DNA of 64,000 nucleotides from Diplolepis rosae (lineage: Eukaryota; Arthropoda; Insecta; Hymenoptera; Diplolepididae). Of the stretch, positions 1 to 11,684 are shown piece after piece (the stretch's first letter is position 1; each line of letters begins with the position of its first letter). The DNA is taken from the NCBI GenBank assembly GCA_030998225.1, contig JAPYXD010000581.1, positions 2,418,001-2,482,000 of the forward strand. The letters are read 5' to 3'. A program made the position numbers and the translations under genes. The notes under the pieces were generated by a model, which worked only from the letters and a program-made list of their open reading frames with translations, made no database searches and was not told where the DNA came from.

Positions 1-425
1 GTTCAAAATTGTTCAAGTTTTGTATTTGTAGGGGGAACAAATTTATTGGGTACAGTTCTTTTTACATTTAGTTTAGACGGATTTTACAGTTCCACATGTA
101 CAATTTATTTATATCGGTTTTACCACAATGTTTTGTCTTTCACACATACTATTCTTTATGTTCTTTTCAGTAATTTTACAGAAAAAATTTTTGCACACTT
201 ATTGTACAGTCTTACTTTATCGCAAATTTAGTTTTTTAGTACAATTCTATTGTTTCACATATTTTTACCACAATGTTTATCCGTCACACGGGCAATTATT
301 AAGTTTTCCTCCTTTGTATTTTTTATAGAAATAAATTCTCACTGATGAGGACTCCAACCTGAGTCGAAACGTTTGAAAATATGAAACCTTGAGTTTACAT
401 TTTTTCTGGACCCTAAAGCCAACTA
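1..425 (+). repeat. Right part of hammerhead-terminated repeat, cut by window edge
   Basis: This is the right-hand portion of the repeat family seen in full at 18.2-20.85 kb. It contains the same degenerate ~150-bp units ('accacaatgtttatccgtca') and ends with the ribozyme-like core at 337-378 and the family's terminal 'ggaccctaaagcc'. The left part lies outside the window. Confidence 0.75.
337..378 (+). ncRNA. Hammerhead-ribozyme-like motif, copy 1
   Basis: CTGATGA at 342-348 is followed by a helix II of GACTC/GAGTC with a 6-nt loop, then GAAACGTT. Helix I is TCA before the core and TGA after it. One extra G lies between CTGATGA and helix II, as in all copies here. The core nucleotides are intact; activity is not known. 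Confidence 0.55.
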
Positions 426-442
426 AGTACAACAAAAATATT

Positions 443-1243
443 CAAATTTTAATACTAAGGGTCGATATAAGTCCTGTTTATTTTTAACAATAATATGTGA
501 AATACGAAAAAAACGTAGGATACAAAATTGTTCGTTTCAAAAAGTTCTACAAATTTTGTCTTATACAGTTTCCAATTAAACATATATTTTTCGTTTCAAT
601 TCCAAAAAATACGATTAAAATTCGAAAATTCCATTTTTTAGACAAAATATGTGAGATACAAAAAAACGTTTAGATGGAAAATTGTTTGCCTGAATGAAGT
701 CTACAAATTCTCATTAAGACATTTCGGGACAGGATGTATATTTTATGTTTTAATTTTTAATATTAAAAAATTTCGATTTTTTTCACCAAAATATCTGATA
801 CGAAATAAGCGTTGTTCTGCAAAATCGTTTCCTTAAATAAAGTCTACGATTGTTTTTTCTTTTTGAGAGATTTGGAAGAAAATAAATTATTTTAATCATG
901 TAATTTATTAAAAAGTTACCGAAATGTATACAGAAAATCGAGCGCGAAGCGCGAGCGTCATGATGAGAATGTGTTCCTTAAGGCTGATAGAGCCTTAAGT
1001 AAATTGAATTTCCTATTTTACTTAAATTCAAAAAGAAATTGAGTGACTTTGAGAAAATATGTAATTCACATCATCTGTAATATTATTATAAAATTGGTTT
1101 GAGCTTTAGTATCAAATTATAATAAATAAACTTGAATGTATGTGAAGAGCACAAGAACGGAGCGCGAAGCACGACGATCAAATCGCGCGCCCTAGGCGCG
1201 CTCAAACTTGCGAGCGAAGCGAGCTGCGCGCAGATTTTTTTCA
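443..1243. repeat. Composite repeat R, copy A, with GCGAAGC mini-hairpins
   Basis: It shares its whole length with 55.03-55.68 kb and 60.84-61.88 kb. The left part repeats A-rich blocks ('gacaaaatatgtgagatac'). The right part has the 8-bp hairpin CTTAAGGC/GCCTTAAG at 977-999 and several GC-rich palindromes around GCGAAGC near 940, 1160 and 1205. No reading frame is conserved across copies, so it looks non-coding and mobile; the superfamily is not recognised. Confidence 0.65.
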
Positions 1244-1357
1244 TTATGAATAACTTCTAGCTTCCAGGATTTTTATTCTTTTCAAATATTATTCAAATTA
1301 ATAATTACAATTTTAAAAATAAAATTTTAAATTAATTAGTTAATTAAAAATTTAGAC

Positions 1358-1570
1358 TTAAGAGCATGTGATACTTTGCCATAAGAGCAATTTAGTTTAC
1401 ACAGTTGTTCTTCCACAATTTTTAATTTTTCAACAAAATAATAGTGCACAGACGTCAGTGTTAATTTTCTTTACGTCTCGGCACTATTATTTTTTTGATA
1501 AATTCAAAATTGTGGAAAAACAACTGTGTAAACTAAATTGCTTTCAAGGTAAAGTATCACATACCCTTAA
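1358..1570. mobile_element. TTAA-flanked MITE (family 1)
   Basis: The termini are inverted: 'agagcatgtgatactttgcc' on the left and the complement of 'aaagtatcacatacccttaa' on the right, with TTAA on both sides (1358-1361, 1567-1570). The body is itself palindromic (ttagtttacacagttgttct / gtgtaaactaaattgc). Relatives lie at 7776, 31558 and 59075. TTAA targets are typical of piggyBac and Kolobok; which one is uncertain. Confidence 0.75.
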
Positions 1571-2553
1571 ATCAATATCTTACCAGTTCAAATGTTGAAG
1601 TCTTCTCCTTTTTTTAAGCTCAATGTTTACAGAAATTTTTTTTGAAAATTTAAAGAAGAAAGTTGTCCGAAGCTCAATAATTTGTAATTTCTAAAATATT
1701 TGTTTGACTCACACTAGTCAGAATGTTTTAAAATCTCATTGTAATTTATGGCTAGTTCTTGTATTTTCTTATTAAAAAAGTGATAATTCCACACTTTTCT
1801 GAAAAAAAAACTATGCCAAATGCTGCAAATAAATTATTATAAACGTTTTTCAATATTTAAAGAGAATTAAAAAAATAAAAATAAAACTTTCTAACAAAAA
1901 TTATACCTAATAAATTACTTAATTTGTCACATTTGTTTCATTTTAATGTAAATATTAAAAAAAAAATGTTATGTTACTTTATATTATAATTATTGTTTCG
2001 GACAGTTTGGTTAATGTATGACTCACCGAATTTTTCTTTGATATATCCAATCAAATATTTATTTTAATTGAATGTAAAATATTAGATAGATTCACTAAAA
2101 AATTTGATTCAATAAATAAACGATTTTGTTCTTTGAACAAAATTTTTATTACATAATTTTTTATTCAACGAAGTAAATCCTCGCCGCATATTAATCATTA
2201 TTTTAAGATGTTGGGGTTCTTTTAAAATAAATGGAATTAAATTAATTAAAAATGAAAACAATTATAAAATAATTAAATAATCAAAATAAAATTCATTTAA
2301 AAAATTTGTATTCCTTATTTTACCATTGAATTTTTAAAACCAAAGTTTTCTCAAAAAAGTTCACCGCGCCGTGATTTTCGGTTTTGGCTAAAATCTAAGC
2401 TGGCTCGCGCTCCTTCGCTAGCAAGCTTTGCTGGGGCTCGGTTTTCAATTTCACTCGAGATTTCGGTGCTTCCGACCTTCCCCGCGACCCGCGACTCGAG
2501 AAAGTAGTGTGCTCAGTCTTGCAAATGAAAATTAAATTACAGTTATTGAAATT
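1571..2553. other. AT-rich intergenic sequence with one GC-richer islet
   Basis: No gene or clear repeat is visible. A GC-richer islet at about 2362-2515 (with 'ccccgcgacccgcgactcgag') stands out but has no usable reading frame or motif that I recognise. Confidence 0.5.
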
Positions 2554-3175
2554 TTACAAAAGTACAATGTAAATCAGATGAATTAATGATACAATGATCT
2601 AAAAATAAAAGAGTTTTAAAATCGTTTGAACTCAACATTTTTTATTTTTCAAAGGCTTTTTTAAGGCTATAAGTGCTTTTTACAAGTGATTAATTAAAAG
2701 CTTACAAGAAAATCATAAGTGGACAGATTAAAAAATAATGAGGTATTGAAAATTGCTTAATAGTAATATTTCCAATTTTAAATTGAATAAGTTGGGAATA
2801 TTTAAATAAAAAGATCTACAAATAATTATAGTAGTTCCTCTTTACAAAAATTTTAATTGCAACAATTCCAATTGTAAAATATCCTCGATTTTCAAGCGTT
2901 TTTAAAATAAATCTATATAATTTAAAGTAATTTTAGTTATATATCGAAAAAATTGAAATAGTCCCCGGACTTTAGAAAACTAGGAAATTTATTCATGGAA
3001 ATCATTTCAAATTGCATTTAATGAAATATTTCAAACGAAACAATTATTTTTTGTGCCCTCTTTTGAGGATATTGTTAGAATTTCCTTTTCTCACAATTTT
3101 ACAGGGAATTTTTATATAAATCAGGATCACCTTCGGTAAGTACGCTTTATTTCACTCTCTAAATCAAAATAAGTG

Positions 3176-4357
3176 CACTCAGAAAAAAGATTTGATTGAA
3201 TCAAAGAAAATTATTTGCGAAAGACTTTCTTTGATTTAAAGAAATGATTTGTTTAAATGAAATGAAATTTGTTTAATTCAAACATAATGTCTTTAAACGA
3301 AATAAATACTTGTTTGAATCAAATTAATTTTTCTTCAAAACAAAGAAATTAATTCAATGATATATGGTCAAAGATATAAATTGTTTGATTGAAGGCAGAA
3401 ATTTATTTGATTCGAACAAGCAAAAATTGATAATTTTGCCTTTAAGAATAGCAATATTATTATTGAAGGGCTATTTTGAAAGAGAAAAGATTATTTTCCA
3501 TAAAAAAAATTTAAAACACAGAAAAATAATTTTATTAATAAATTTTATTTTGGACCCAACTTTTTTTCTTATCGCTTCTTATCAAATTTTAAAAAATTAT
3601 GCGATTCTAATAAATCATGAATCATTTTTTCAGAGAAAAGATTTTCCACAACTTCACCGTTTCTGATTTTTAAAAATAAATTCTTTAATGGCTGAAACCA
3701 ATAAAAAATCATTTTCCAAAACGAAATTTTTATAAACAAATTGCTGAATTTGATAATAATTTATTAATTTTCGAAAATTGGAAATGGTTAAGTTGTGGGA
3801 AATCTTTTCTCTGTAAAAGTGATTCATGATTTATTAGAATCGCATAATTTTTTGAAATTTGGTAAAAGCGATAAGAAAAAAAGTTGGGGCAAAAATAAAA
3901 TTTATTAATAAAATTATTTTTCTGTATTTCAAATTTTTTTCATGGGAATTAATCTTTTCTCTTCCAAAATAGCCCTTCAATAATAATATTGTTATTCTTG
4001 AAAGCAAAATTATCTATTTTTGCTCGAGGTTTACTTTTCGTGGATGAAAACTACCTTAATGAAACAAAATTTTTTTGATTCAAACAAAATATCTTTGGAC
4101 CAAATAAATATTTGTTCGAATCAAATAAATTTCTGCCTTCAATCAAACAATTTATATCTTTGACCATATATCATTGAATTAATTTCTTTGTTTTGAAGAA
4201 AAATTAATTTGATTCAAACAAGTATTTATTTCGTTTAAAGACATTATGTTTGAATTAAACAAATTTCATTTCATTTAAACAAATCATTTCTTTAAATCAA
4301 AGAAAGTCTTTCAAGCAAATAATTTTCTTTGATTCAATCAAATCTTTTTTCTGAGTG
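3176..4357. mobile_element. CAC-terminal palindromic element with nested hairpin
   Basis: The ends are CACTCAGAAAAAAGATTTG and its inverted complement. A shorter copy without the central insert lies at 46662-47042. The arms run in phase with the larger palindrome around it. Confidence 0.7.
3419..4059. mobile_element. TTAA hairpin element remnant (family 4), left end lost
   Basis: The right end 'gatgaaaactaccttaa' closes on TTAA at 4056-4059. The body matches 48067-48730 ('attattgaagggctattttg' and its inverted copy). The left terminus is missing where it abuts the CAC element arm. Confidence 0.65.
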
Positions 4358-4982
4358 CACTTATTTTCATTTGGAGAGTGAAATAAAGCGTACTTACCGA
4401 AGATGATCCTGATTTATATAAGAATTCCCAGTAAAATTGTGAGAAAAGGAAATTCTAACAATATCCTCAAAAGAGGGCCCAAAAAAAATTGTTTCATTTG
4501 AAATATTTCATTAAGTGCAATTTGAAATGATTTCGATGAATAAATTTTCTAGTTTTCTAAAGTCCGAGGACTATTTCAATTTTTTCGATATATAACTAAA
4601 ATTACTTTAAATTATATAGATTTATTTTAAAAACGCTTGAAAATCGAGGATATTTTACAATTGGAATTGTTTGCAATTAAAATTTTTGTAAAGAGGAACT
4701 ACTATAATTATTTGCGTAGATCTTTTTATTTAAATATTCCCAACTTATTCAATTTAAAATTGGAAATATTACTATTAAGCAATTTTCAATACCTCATTAT
4801 TTTTTAATCTGTCCACTTATGATTTTCTTGTAAGCTTTTAATTAATCACTTGTAAAAAGCACTTACAGCCTTAAAAAAGCCTTTGAAAATTAAAAAAATT
4901 TTGATTTCAAACGATTTTAAAACTCTTTCATTTTTAGATCATTGTATCATTAATTCATCTGATTTACATTGTACTTTTGTAA

Positions 4983-6202
4983 GATGTACTTTATTACCAT
5001 AAGGTATAGGTAAGAATGAATATTTAATAGTTATTTCCTGTAAGTAATTATTTATTTAGTTATTTCATAAATTTCGGGTCGGCTGCAAAGTTTTTCCTAC
5101 GTAAGCAAACTTGAAGCTAGGTTTCCACATTTTATCTTTAAAGGAGTGTTTTTATATTCTCATAAAATAGAATTACAAGAAAGGTAATTATAACAGAATT
5201 TATTGATTAAAAATGATTATTATTTTTAAAATTTACATAAAAATGCAATTAATTAACGTTTTGAATTTATAATATTCAAAATCAATTGAGTGAAATCAAA
5301 GAAAGTTAAAAAATAAAACTACTTGAATACAACAGGTTATGAACCTAACCTCAAATTCTGCATTTAAATTCTACAAACAAATAGTATCGAATAAATAGAC
5401 CTTGTAGATCACACACTCGAAAGAATTATTTAACATTTCCTGAAATTCATAAAATTTATGTCACGTCATCAAATTATTTAAGACTTTTTACAAAATTTGT
5501 CAGCTGTCAAATTTTGTAAACAGAAGTCACCGGGCGAGCAGACGACGAGATGCATGAGACATCGAATCGAAGAAATCGCAGAAATTCAGAAAGTTAGGGA
5601 ACGCTTGCTTTTACACTTTTACTTTATTTCGTATATGCTATATATAGACGAAATAAGGAGAGAGCCGAAGTCTCCCGAAGATTTTCGAGCATCTCCGTGT
5701 TTTCGAATTCAGAAGACACTGCGTGAAACACGCGTCGCCATGGAAACGTCTGAAAGTTGTGAAGAGGGCAGCACCTCGATACCCAAGAAAGAGTGATGTT
5801 CTATATATATCGTTCTCCCACTCCGAGGCCACTCGCCGCATCTAGGTTTATAATATCTTTGCTATACGACCGTGGTGTAATGCGACGGGTATAACGAGAG
5901 TGAAAGAGATACAAATATACTTATGTCCCTTCATTATTACGACACGCGCCGTACGCACACAGGGTTCGGATCCCTGAGTCCCACTTTCCATTGCGATACG
6001 TAATCTACTTCCACAATGGTTTGCACCTTTTGCAAAGATTCTTGTAAAAGTTCATGTAAGATAACTTTTTTATTTTACAAAATATCTTCCTGAAAATTTG
6101 GAAAATACAACAGAAAACGATGAAGAACGTCTGTCAACTTCGTTGGAGTGAAAATTTTGATAAAAAATTAACAGTTAACTGTAATTCTCTATAAGTTTTC
6201 GC
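4983..6202. other. Intergenic sequence with GC-richer islet
   Basis: It is AT-rich at first; a GC-richer unique islet runs from about 5510 to 6000 and has CpGs. A 99-codon open frame there has no recognisable domain. It may be regulatory or an untranslated exon; nothing firm can be said. Confidence 0.4.
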
Positions 6203-6437
6203 ATTTTTTTCAAAATTGTAAGTAAAAAGAAGTTAACTGACATGCTTTATTGTATTTTATTACGTTTCACAAATTTTTAAAGAAGATACTTCGTAAATTA
6301 TAAAAGTTATTTTGCATGAATTTTTTTTCAAAATTTTCACTAAAAAGAAGTTAACTGACGTGCTTTATTGTATTTTGTTACGTTTCGCAAATTTTCAAAA
6401 AAGATACTTCGTAAATTAAAAAACTTATCTTGCATGA
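6203..6437. repeat. Two-unit tandem duplication (~118 bp)
   Basis: The block containing 'aaaaagaagttaactgac' and 'gatacttcgtaaatta' occurs twice in direct orientation with a period of about 118 bp, ending just before the mariner insertion. Confidence 0.75.
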
Positions 6438-6450
6438 ACGAATCAATGTA

Positions 6451-7739
6451 TTGGATCTATAACTTAATTCGTGCGGTTTGTAAAAGGATGGCGTAACTTG
6501 ATTATTATTCCATCGTTCCAATATACCGAACATGCGTTGGAAAGCTACTGTCGTTGTGCGTCTTTTTCAGTATATGTCATTCATTTGAAGCGTAAACAAC
6601 AATAATTTTTTTTCACTCAAATATGGCGAACTTTGTGCCTGAAAAAGTGTTTTTGCGGAGAGTTCTTCTTCATTACTTTAATATGAAGAAAACTGCTGCC
6701 GAAAGTCATCGTATTCTGGTGAAAGTTTATGGCGAACATGCTCTAGCTGAGCGAACGTGCCAAAAGTGGTTTGCACGATTTAAAAGTGGTGATTTTGGCT
6801 TGGAAGACGAAGACCGTCCTGGAGAGCCAAAAAAGTTTGAAGATGAAGAACTGAAAGCATTACTCGATGAAGATTGTTGCCAAACACAAGAAGAACTCGC
6901 AGAATCTTTGGGAGTCACTCAAGTAGCCATTTCAAAACGTTTTAAAGCAGCCGGATACATTCCAAAGCAAGGAAATAATTGGGTTCCACGCGAACTCAAG
7001 CCGAGAGACGCTGAAAGGCGGTTTTGCATGTCCGAAATGCTGCTGGAACGCCACAAAAAGAAGTCATTTTTGCATCGGATTGTTACTGGTGATGAAGAAT
7101 GGATCCATTACGACAACCCCAAGCGCAAAAAATCATATGTGAAACCCGGCCAACCAGCCAAATCAACGGCAAAGCTGAATATCCATGGCGTCAAGGTAAT
7201 GCTCTGTATTTGGTGGGATCAGAAGGGTGTGCTGTATTATGAGCTGCTAAAACCGGGTGAAACCATCAATGGAGAACGCCGCCGAACACAATTAATCCGT
7301 TTGAAGAGAGCAATAGCCGAAAAACGCCCGGAATATGCGACCAAACACGAGGCAATAATTTTCCATCATGATAACGCTCGGCCTCATGTTGCAATTCCGG
7401 TTAAGAACTATTTGGAAAACAGTGGATTGGAAGTTTTACCCCACCCGCCTAATAGCCCAGACCTTGCCACTTCTAACTACCATTTGCTCTGGTCGATGCA
7501 GAACGCCCTCATTGGAATACGGTTCACATCAGAATAGGGTATCAAAAATTGGTTTGATTCATTCTTGGCCGCCAAGCCGGCGCAGTTCTTTTGGGATGGA
7601 ATCCACAAATTGCCAGAAAGATGGGTAAAAATCATAGCTTCAGATGGGCAATACTTTGAATAATGCTATTGTACATGTTTTTCTTAAATAAACGTTCAAA
7701 TTTTGAAAAAAAACCGCACGAATTAAGTTATAGATCCAA
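6451..7739 (+). mobile_element. mariner transposon, full length, 29-bp perfect TIRs
   Basis: The first 29 bp (6451-6479, beginning TTGGATCTATAACTTAATTC) are the exact reverse complement of 7711-7739. TA flanks both sides (6449-6450, 7740-7741), the mariner target duplication. The length of 1289 bp is normal for the family. It holds one transposase frame that is broken. The perfect ends suggest recent arrival or mobilisation in trans. Confidence 0.95.
6623..7663 (+). pseudogene. mariner transposase, inactivated
   Basis: The protein has the N-terminal helix-turn-helix region of mariner (MANFVPEKVFLRRVLLHYF at the start), WVPREL, and the catalytic DDE/D region. The first catalytic Asp is in TGDEEW and the second in HHDNARPH. 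The third, expected in the SPDLAPSDY-type motif, is replaced: the sequence reads SPDLATSNY, Asp to Asn. A TAG stop at 7535-7537 interrupts the frame after about 304 residues; it sits where family members have Gln. The same frame then continues with the expected mariner C-terminus (WDGIHKLPERW) to a natural TAA at 7661-7663. Both defects predict a dead enzyme. It resembles the cecropia/mauritiana side of the family; the subfamily is inferred. Confidence 0.93.
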
Positions 7740-7775
7740 TATAATTTAGTCACGTGGTCCGACTGATCCATGGCC

Positions 7776-8056
7776 TTAAGGGCATGTGATACTCAAGAAA
7801 AATAGAAAGTTCATGTGAACAATTTAATCTATTTTCTAAATGTTTGTGTCCAAAATATATAAAATTTTATTTTCAAAATTGGGGAAATGTTAAAAAAGAT
7901 AAAAACGGACGTAGATGGACTACTTTTGGTTTTAATAATAAAAAAAATGTTCGGATAGATTTTGCTTGAATTGAACTATTTTCCAAACTAAAAATAGTCT
8001 ATGTGTGTCCGTTTTTATCTTTTCCACTTTTTCCTAAATTTTGAAAACTAAATTTC
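7776..8056. mobile_element. Longer MITE family 1 copy, right end lost
   Basis: The left terminus TTAAGGGCATGTGATACT is intact at 7776. The interior is a hairpin whose arms (about 7861-7935 and 7985-8055) share 'gataaaaacggac' and its complement. The expected right terminus is absent: at about 8057 the sequence passes into a LINE endonuclease fragment. Confidence 0.65.
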
Positions 8057-8416
8057 ATGTGGTTTGACTCTCTTTTTCTGTGTGGCGATTTCAACTCCCA
8101 CTCCCCTCTGTGGGGTTCTGGTTTCTTCAACTACCAGGGCCGCGAGTTGTGCTCTGTTGTTCTTGATCGAGGCCTCATTCCTTTGAATGACTCTCTTCCC
8201 ACTATTTTGTCTGTTCCAGGGCGGTCGGCTGGCAACCTGGACCTGGTCTTCTATTCGGCTGCGAGATTTGGTACTGCTTCTGTCAGGGTCACCGGGGACA
8301 CTCATGGTTCGGACCATTTTCTTCTGGTTGGGCATTTGAGTGTCTCCCTCCTTCACTCTCGTCCCAGCTCGAATCGATTAAACACTAAGACACATCAAAA
8401 CACATCACTGGTTTAA
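8057..8416 (+). pseudogene. LINE endonuclease fragment
   Basis: A 119-codon open stretch carries two hallmark motifs of the apurinic-like (EEP) endonuclease of non-LTR retrotransposons: CGDFNSHSPLWG and, further on, GSDHFLLVG. Only the C-terminal half of the domain is present, with no reverse transcriptase after it, so this is a dead fragment. It differs from the ORF2 endonuclease at 11685 (CGDLNSHHQSWG), so it derives from another LINE lineage. Confidence 0.85.
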
Positions 8417-9552
8417 AGTAAAACATATTATTTGATAGAGATATAAATAATTAACTACATAATATAATAAAGATTAATGTCTCAATATCAATTAATTGTA
8501 TCTACGTGTGCAATGAATTTCTTTTGCACCGCAAAATAAATGTCTCTCAAATACTTATCGCAAATAAATTCAGTTGCAAATATTTTGTGTGATAGAGGTT
8601 AAAAAATAGATAAATGAAAGTGACTGAAATAAAAAAGAGATGAGAAAGAATATTTTTTTTTTAAATTCTGAATTGAAGTTAATGTGAGCTTGTTAAAATT
8701 GGATTGTGTTGAAGTGGAAAAAAATTTCGGATTTCTAACAATTTTGATATTAGAATAAAGTTTTGGACTTTAAAAAAGAATATAAGTTCAGATCTTTTGT
8801 TAATTTAGATTACTTACTTTTTACTGCTTATAGTTTTACTGAATTACATGAAATTTCTAAAGTAATAGAAATTAAAAACTTAAATTCATAATTTTACGAT
8901 ACATGAATTTCAAAATAAAATAATACAACGCAGAAAAATAAAAAAGAAGTAAATAAAAAAATTAATAAATGACATAAAATGGATTAAATATGTTATAAAT
9001 ACATAAATAGAAAAATAAGTAAAGTGTATTTGTAGGTAAAGAAATTTTTTTAGAGCACTTATGAGAGACCTCAACTATTTCACTGCTTTGAACCATAATA
9101 TATATAAATAATATATCATTAATATATTTCATTAATTAATAATTTATTTCATAGTATAATATTAACAAATTATCAGTTCAAATTTCAAAGAGTATTTTTG
9201 AAATGTTTATATTTTTAAAAAAGTTTCATTCAATTACAGTAGTAATATATAGTTTATATACTATATTATATTTATTGTAATTTTATAATAATGATGTTAA
9301 GTATTAGTATTCATATTCAAATTAACTCAAAACAATTATGAAATAAAGAACATGACACAAATAATGCAACTCCCGCCAGAATTTGGAAAGTAGATTTTTG
9401 CCTAAAGTGAATTTCTTAACCTTTTCGAAGAGAATAAATTTTTGTAAAAAATATGAAGATCTTATTAGATTATTGTCATGTATAAGAAACTGCGATAAAA
9501 TAGTTTTTATTAGGAGAAAATTAAATATTTATGCTTTTTACCATGTATTTTT
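8417..9552. other. AT-rich intergenic sequence
   Basis: Nothing recognisable: no sustained frame, no paired inverted ends, only AT-rich and short poly-A/T runs. Confidence 0.5.
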
Positions 9553-10010
9553 TTTTTGAATCTAGGGCCTATGAAGGGTCAACGCCGCCACCGGCGGCAG
9601 TCAACTTTCACGTAATTTTTTTCTTATACATTTGGTGGCAAGATTCAGGTAGCTGATGTAAATTACCTCGAGGCTCGAGTAATTTACCATAATTTATGTT
9701 CCAAACCTTGATTATGCTTAGGCCATATTTCGTGATATGCAGTTTACGTAGTTTACAAATGGTGACAAATGACAAGGAGTTGCCGAGATTCCGATGCGAG
9801 CACTCGTCAAGGAAGGATCGGCATACTTCGCTGTTCACGTTTTCCAACGTTTTCATTTAATAGTTGTGCCAGTGTTTGGCGGTGACTTATTCCTTCTCCT
9901 CTGAGATCATTTCCTAAAGAATTTCAATACTCCTGTGGACGTACAAGGTAAGAAGCCAAATACTGTGCATTTTAACCGTCCAGCCATAACCTTGCGCAAT
10001 CTTGCGTAAT

Positions 10011-11657
10011 ATGGCGTCGGATGATAATAACCCCCCGAATGATCAAGATGATGATAATATGAGCGTAGATGGATGTTCAGTTCTAGATGAAAACTTAATT
10101 AACAGCACTCTCTTGAACTTAAGTAATGAAACCTTTACTGGTACCTCTACGACTTTTAATGACGTTACAAATCATGAAGTTTCTAACAAACCTAACCCCA
10201 AAAAAAGAGATTCCTCGCATATTTCGGACTCCAACCAACCTACCCAACAAAAAGTGCCTCATGTTTTGAATAAATCTGGTCCTAGTGAACACGCTCCTCT
10301 TCCCAACAACAGCTATTCAGTCCACAACAAGGGTCCATATTTCGTTGTTGTGGAACCTAAAAACCCTAATGTCTCTAAACATCCTATTCTCATTGGCAAA
10401 ATTTTACATTCCGCTTTTCCTAATTCTATCAAGAATATCTCTAAAAATAATTTCTCACGGGTGAACGTGGAGTGTCGTGATGGTGCGAGTGCTAATAAGA
10501 TTGTAAACAGTTTGTCTATTTTAGAAAAATACGATCTTAATGCTTTCATCCCCAATTTTCGTGTTTCCAGAGAGGGAATCATCAAGGATGTCCCACTGGA
10601 GATTACAATAGATGATTTTATTAAAAACGCCTCTACTAACCTAAAATGCCCGATTTTGGGTGGCAGACGATTCGTTACAAAAAAGGACAACGGGGTACTA
10701 TCCCCGACTTCTACAGTCTATTTAAGATTTGATGGCCAGGAGGTTCCAGAGTATCTCACTTTATTTCACTTACGATTAAAAATATCACCGTATGTTTCCC
10801 AACCTAAAATCTGTTATAATTGTTTCAGATTTGGCCATGCTGCCAACCAGTGCAAACGACCTCGCTGCCGTTTCTGCGGCGATCCTCCACACCAATCTGG
10901 ATCCACGTGCCCAAAATAAAAGGGCCCCTTTTCCTGTCTTAACTGCAATGGTTCTCATCTGGTCACTGATAAAACATGTCCAGCTTATCAGGATCAAATT
11001 TTGGTGCGTAAAATTGCTGCCTACCGGAATACTTCTATTAAGGATGCCTCGAATCTTTACCACAGAGAAAAGAAAGCCTCACAAAATTCCATGTCGCCTT
11101 TGGATGTGCGCCTTCTTCTTGCTAGGTCTACATCATACTCAGCCTTACAATCATCCCACCCCCCTGCTTTCAACTACTCTAATTTCCCAAATTTGGGAGA
11201 GGTGGATTTGGACTCTTTTGAAGGTACCTCTACCAATTTTCATGCTCCTTCCTTTGCTAACATATCTAAAATCAATAAACCTAAATCTCCACGCAAGCAG
11301 TTGCAAACCAAAGCTCCTACCCAATCTCCGAATCCAAAAAAACGTCTTAATTTCAATCAGACTGCACCCTCTCGCTCCTTACCACCCTCCCCTATCAAAC
11401 CTTCTTCCTTCCCCAGGGGAAAAAACTATCCCTCTCAGTCTTCAGCACCTAGTCAATTTGCTTCGAATTTTTCTCATTCGGACAACCTCTCTTCTTCTCT
11501 GACACCTTCTCCTTCTCAAATCCTTCAACCTCTCGCTCAACTAATGTCTCTTATGACGCAACTCTTATCACAACTAAATCCTCTCGTCTCTTTGCTTAAT
11601 CTCAGGGCTTCTTCACTACCCAGCTGCGCGTCCTCAACGTCAACAAGTCTCCTTTAA
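10011..11657 (+). pseudogene. LINE ORF1 (gag-like RNA-binding protein) with one in-frame stop
   Basis: The frame starts at ATG 10011 (MASDDNN) and runs to TAA 11655-11657 with one internal TAA at 10917-10919, codon 303. Zinc knuckles in order: CYNCFRFGHAANQC at about residue 268, CRFCG...TC at about 286, then after the stop codon CLNCNGSH...TC at about 309. The third finger and the long Ser/Pro-rich tail are in the same frame, so a single codon change separates this from an intact protein of about 548 residues. ORF1 proteins coat the element RNA in ribonucleoprotein particles. The stop would leave a protein with two of three fingers; readthrough is possible but not shown. Confidence 0.88.
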
Positions 11658-11684
11658 ACCACATCTTATTCGTCTACTAGCAAT

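Larger units (their letters stand above)
2554..4982. repeat. Giant near-perfect palindrome (~2.43 kb)
   Basis: The sequence from 2554 rightwards is the reverse complement of that from 4982 leftwards with few differences. For example 'agtacaatgtaaatcagatg' (2561) pairs with its complement ending at 4975, and 'tatatggtca' (3361) pairs with 'tgaccatata' (4161). The axis is near 3767. The outer arms enclose a CAC-type element (3176-4357), which encloses a TTAA-type hairpin remnant. Open frames inside are AT-rich and repeat-borne, not genes. Confidence 0.85.

Noticed and set aside
3364..3666. A 100-codon protein gene
   Set aside because: It lies in a palindrome of nested MITEs, is Lys/Ile/Phe-rich from AT bias, and is not conserved in the copy at 48.1 kb.
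5497..5796. A small gene of 99 codons
   Set aside because: GC-richer than its surroundings but with no domain, no splice context and no homologue I recognise; left as an unexplained islet.
5958..5978. A B-box-like 'gggttcggatccctg' as part of a tRNA or SINE
   Set aside because: No A box or tRNA arms are found at the right distance upstream.
9608..9856. An antisense gene in the LINE leader
   Set aside because: An 82-codon minus-strand frame with no domain; it lies within the LINE 5' untranslated region.
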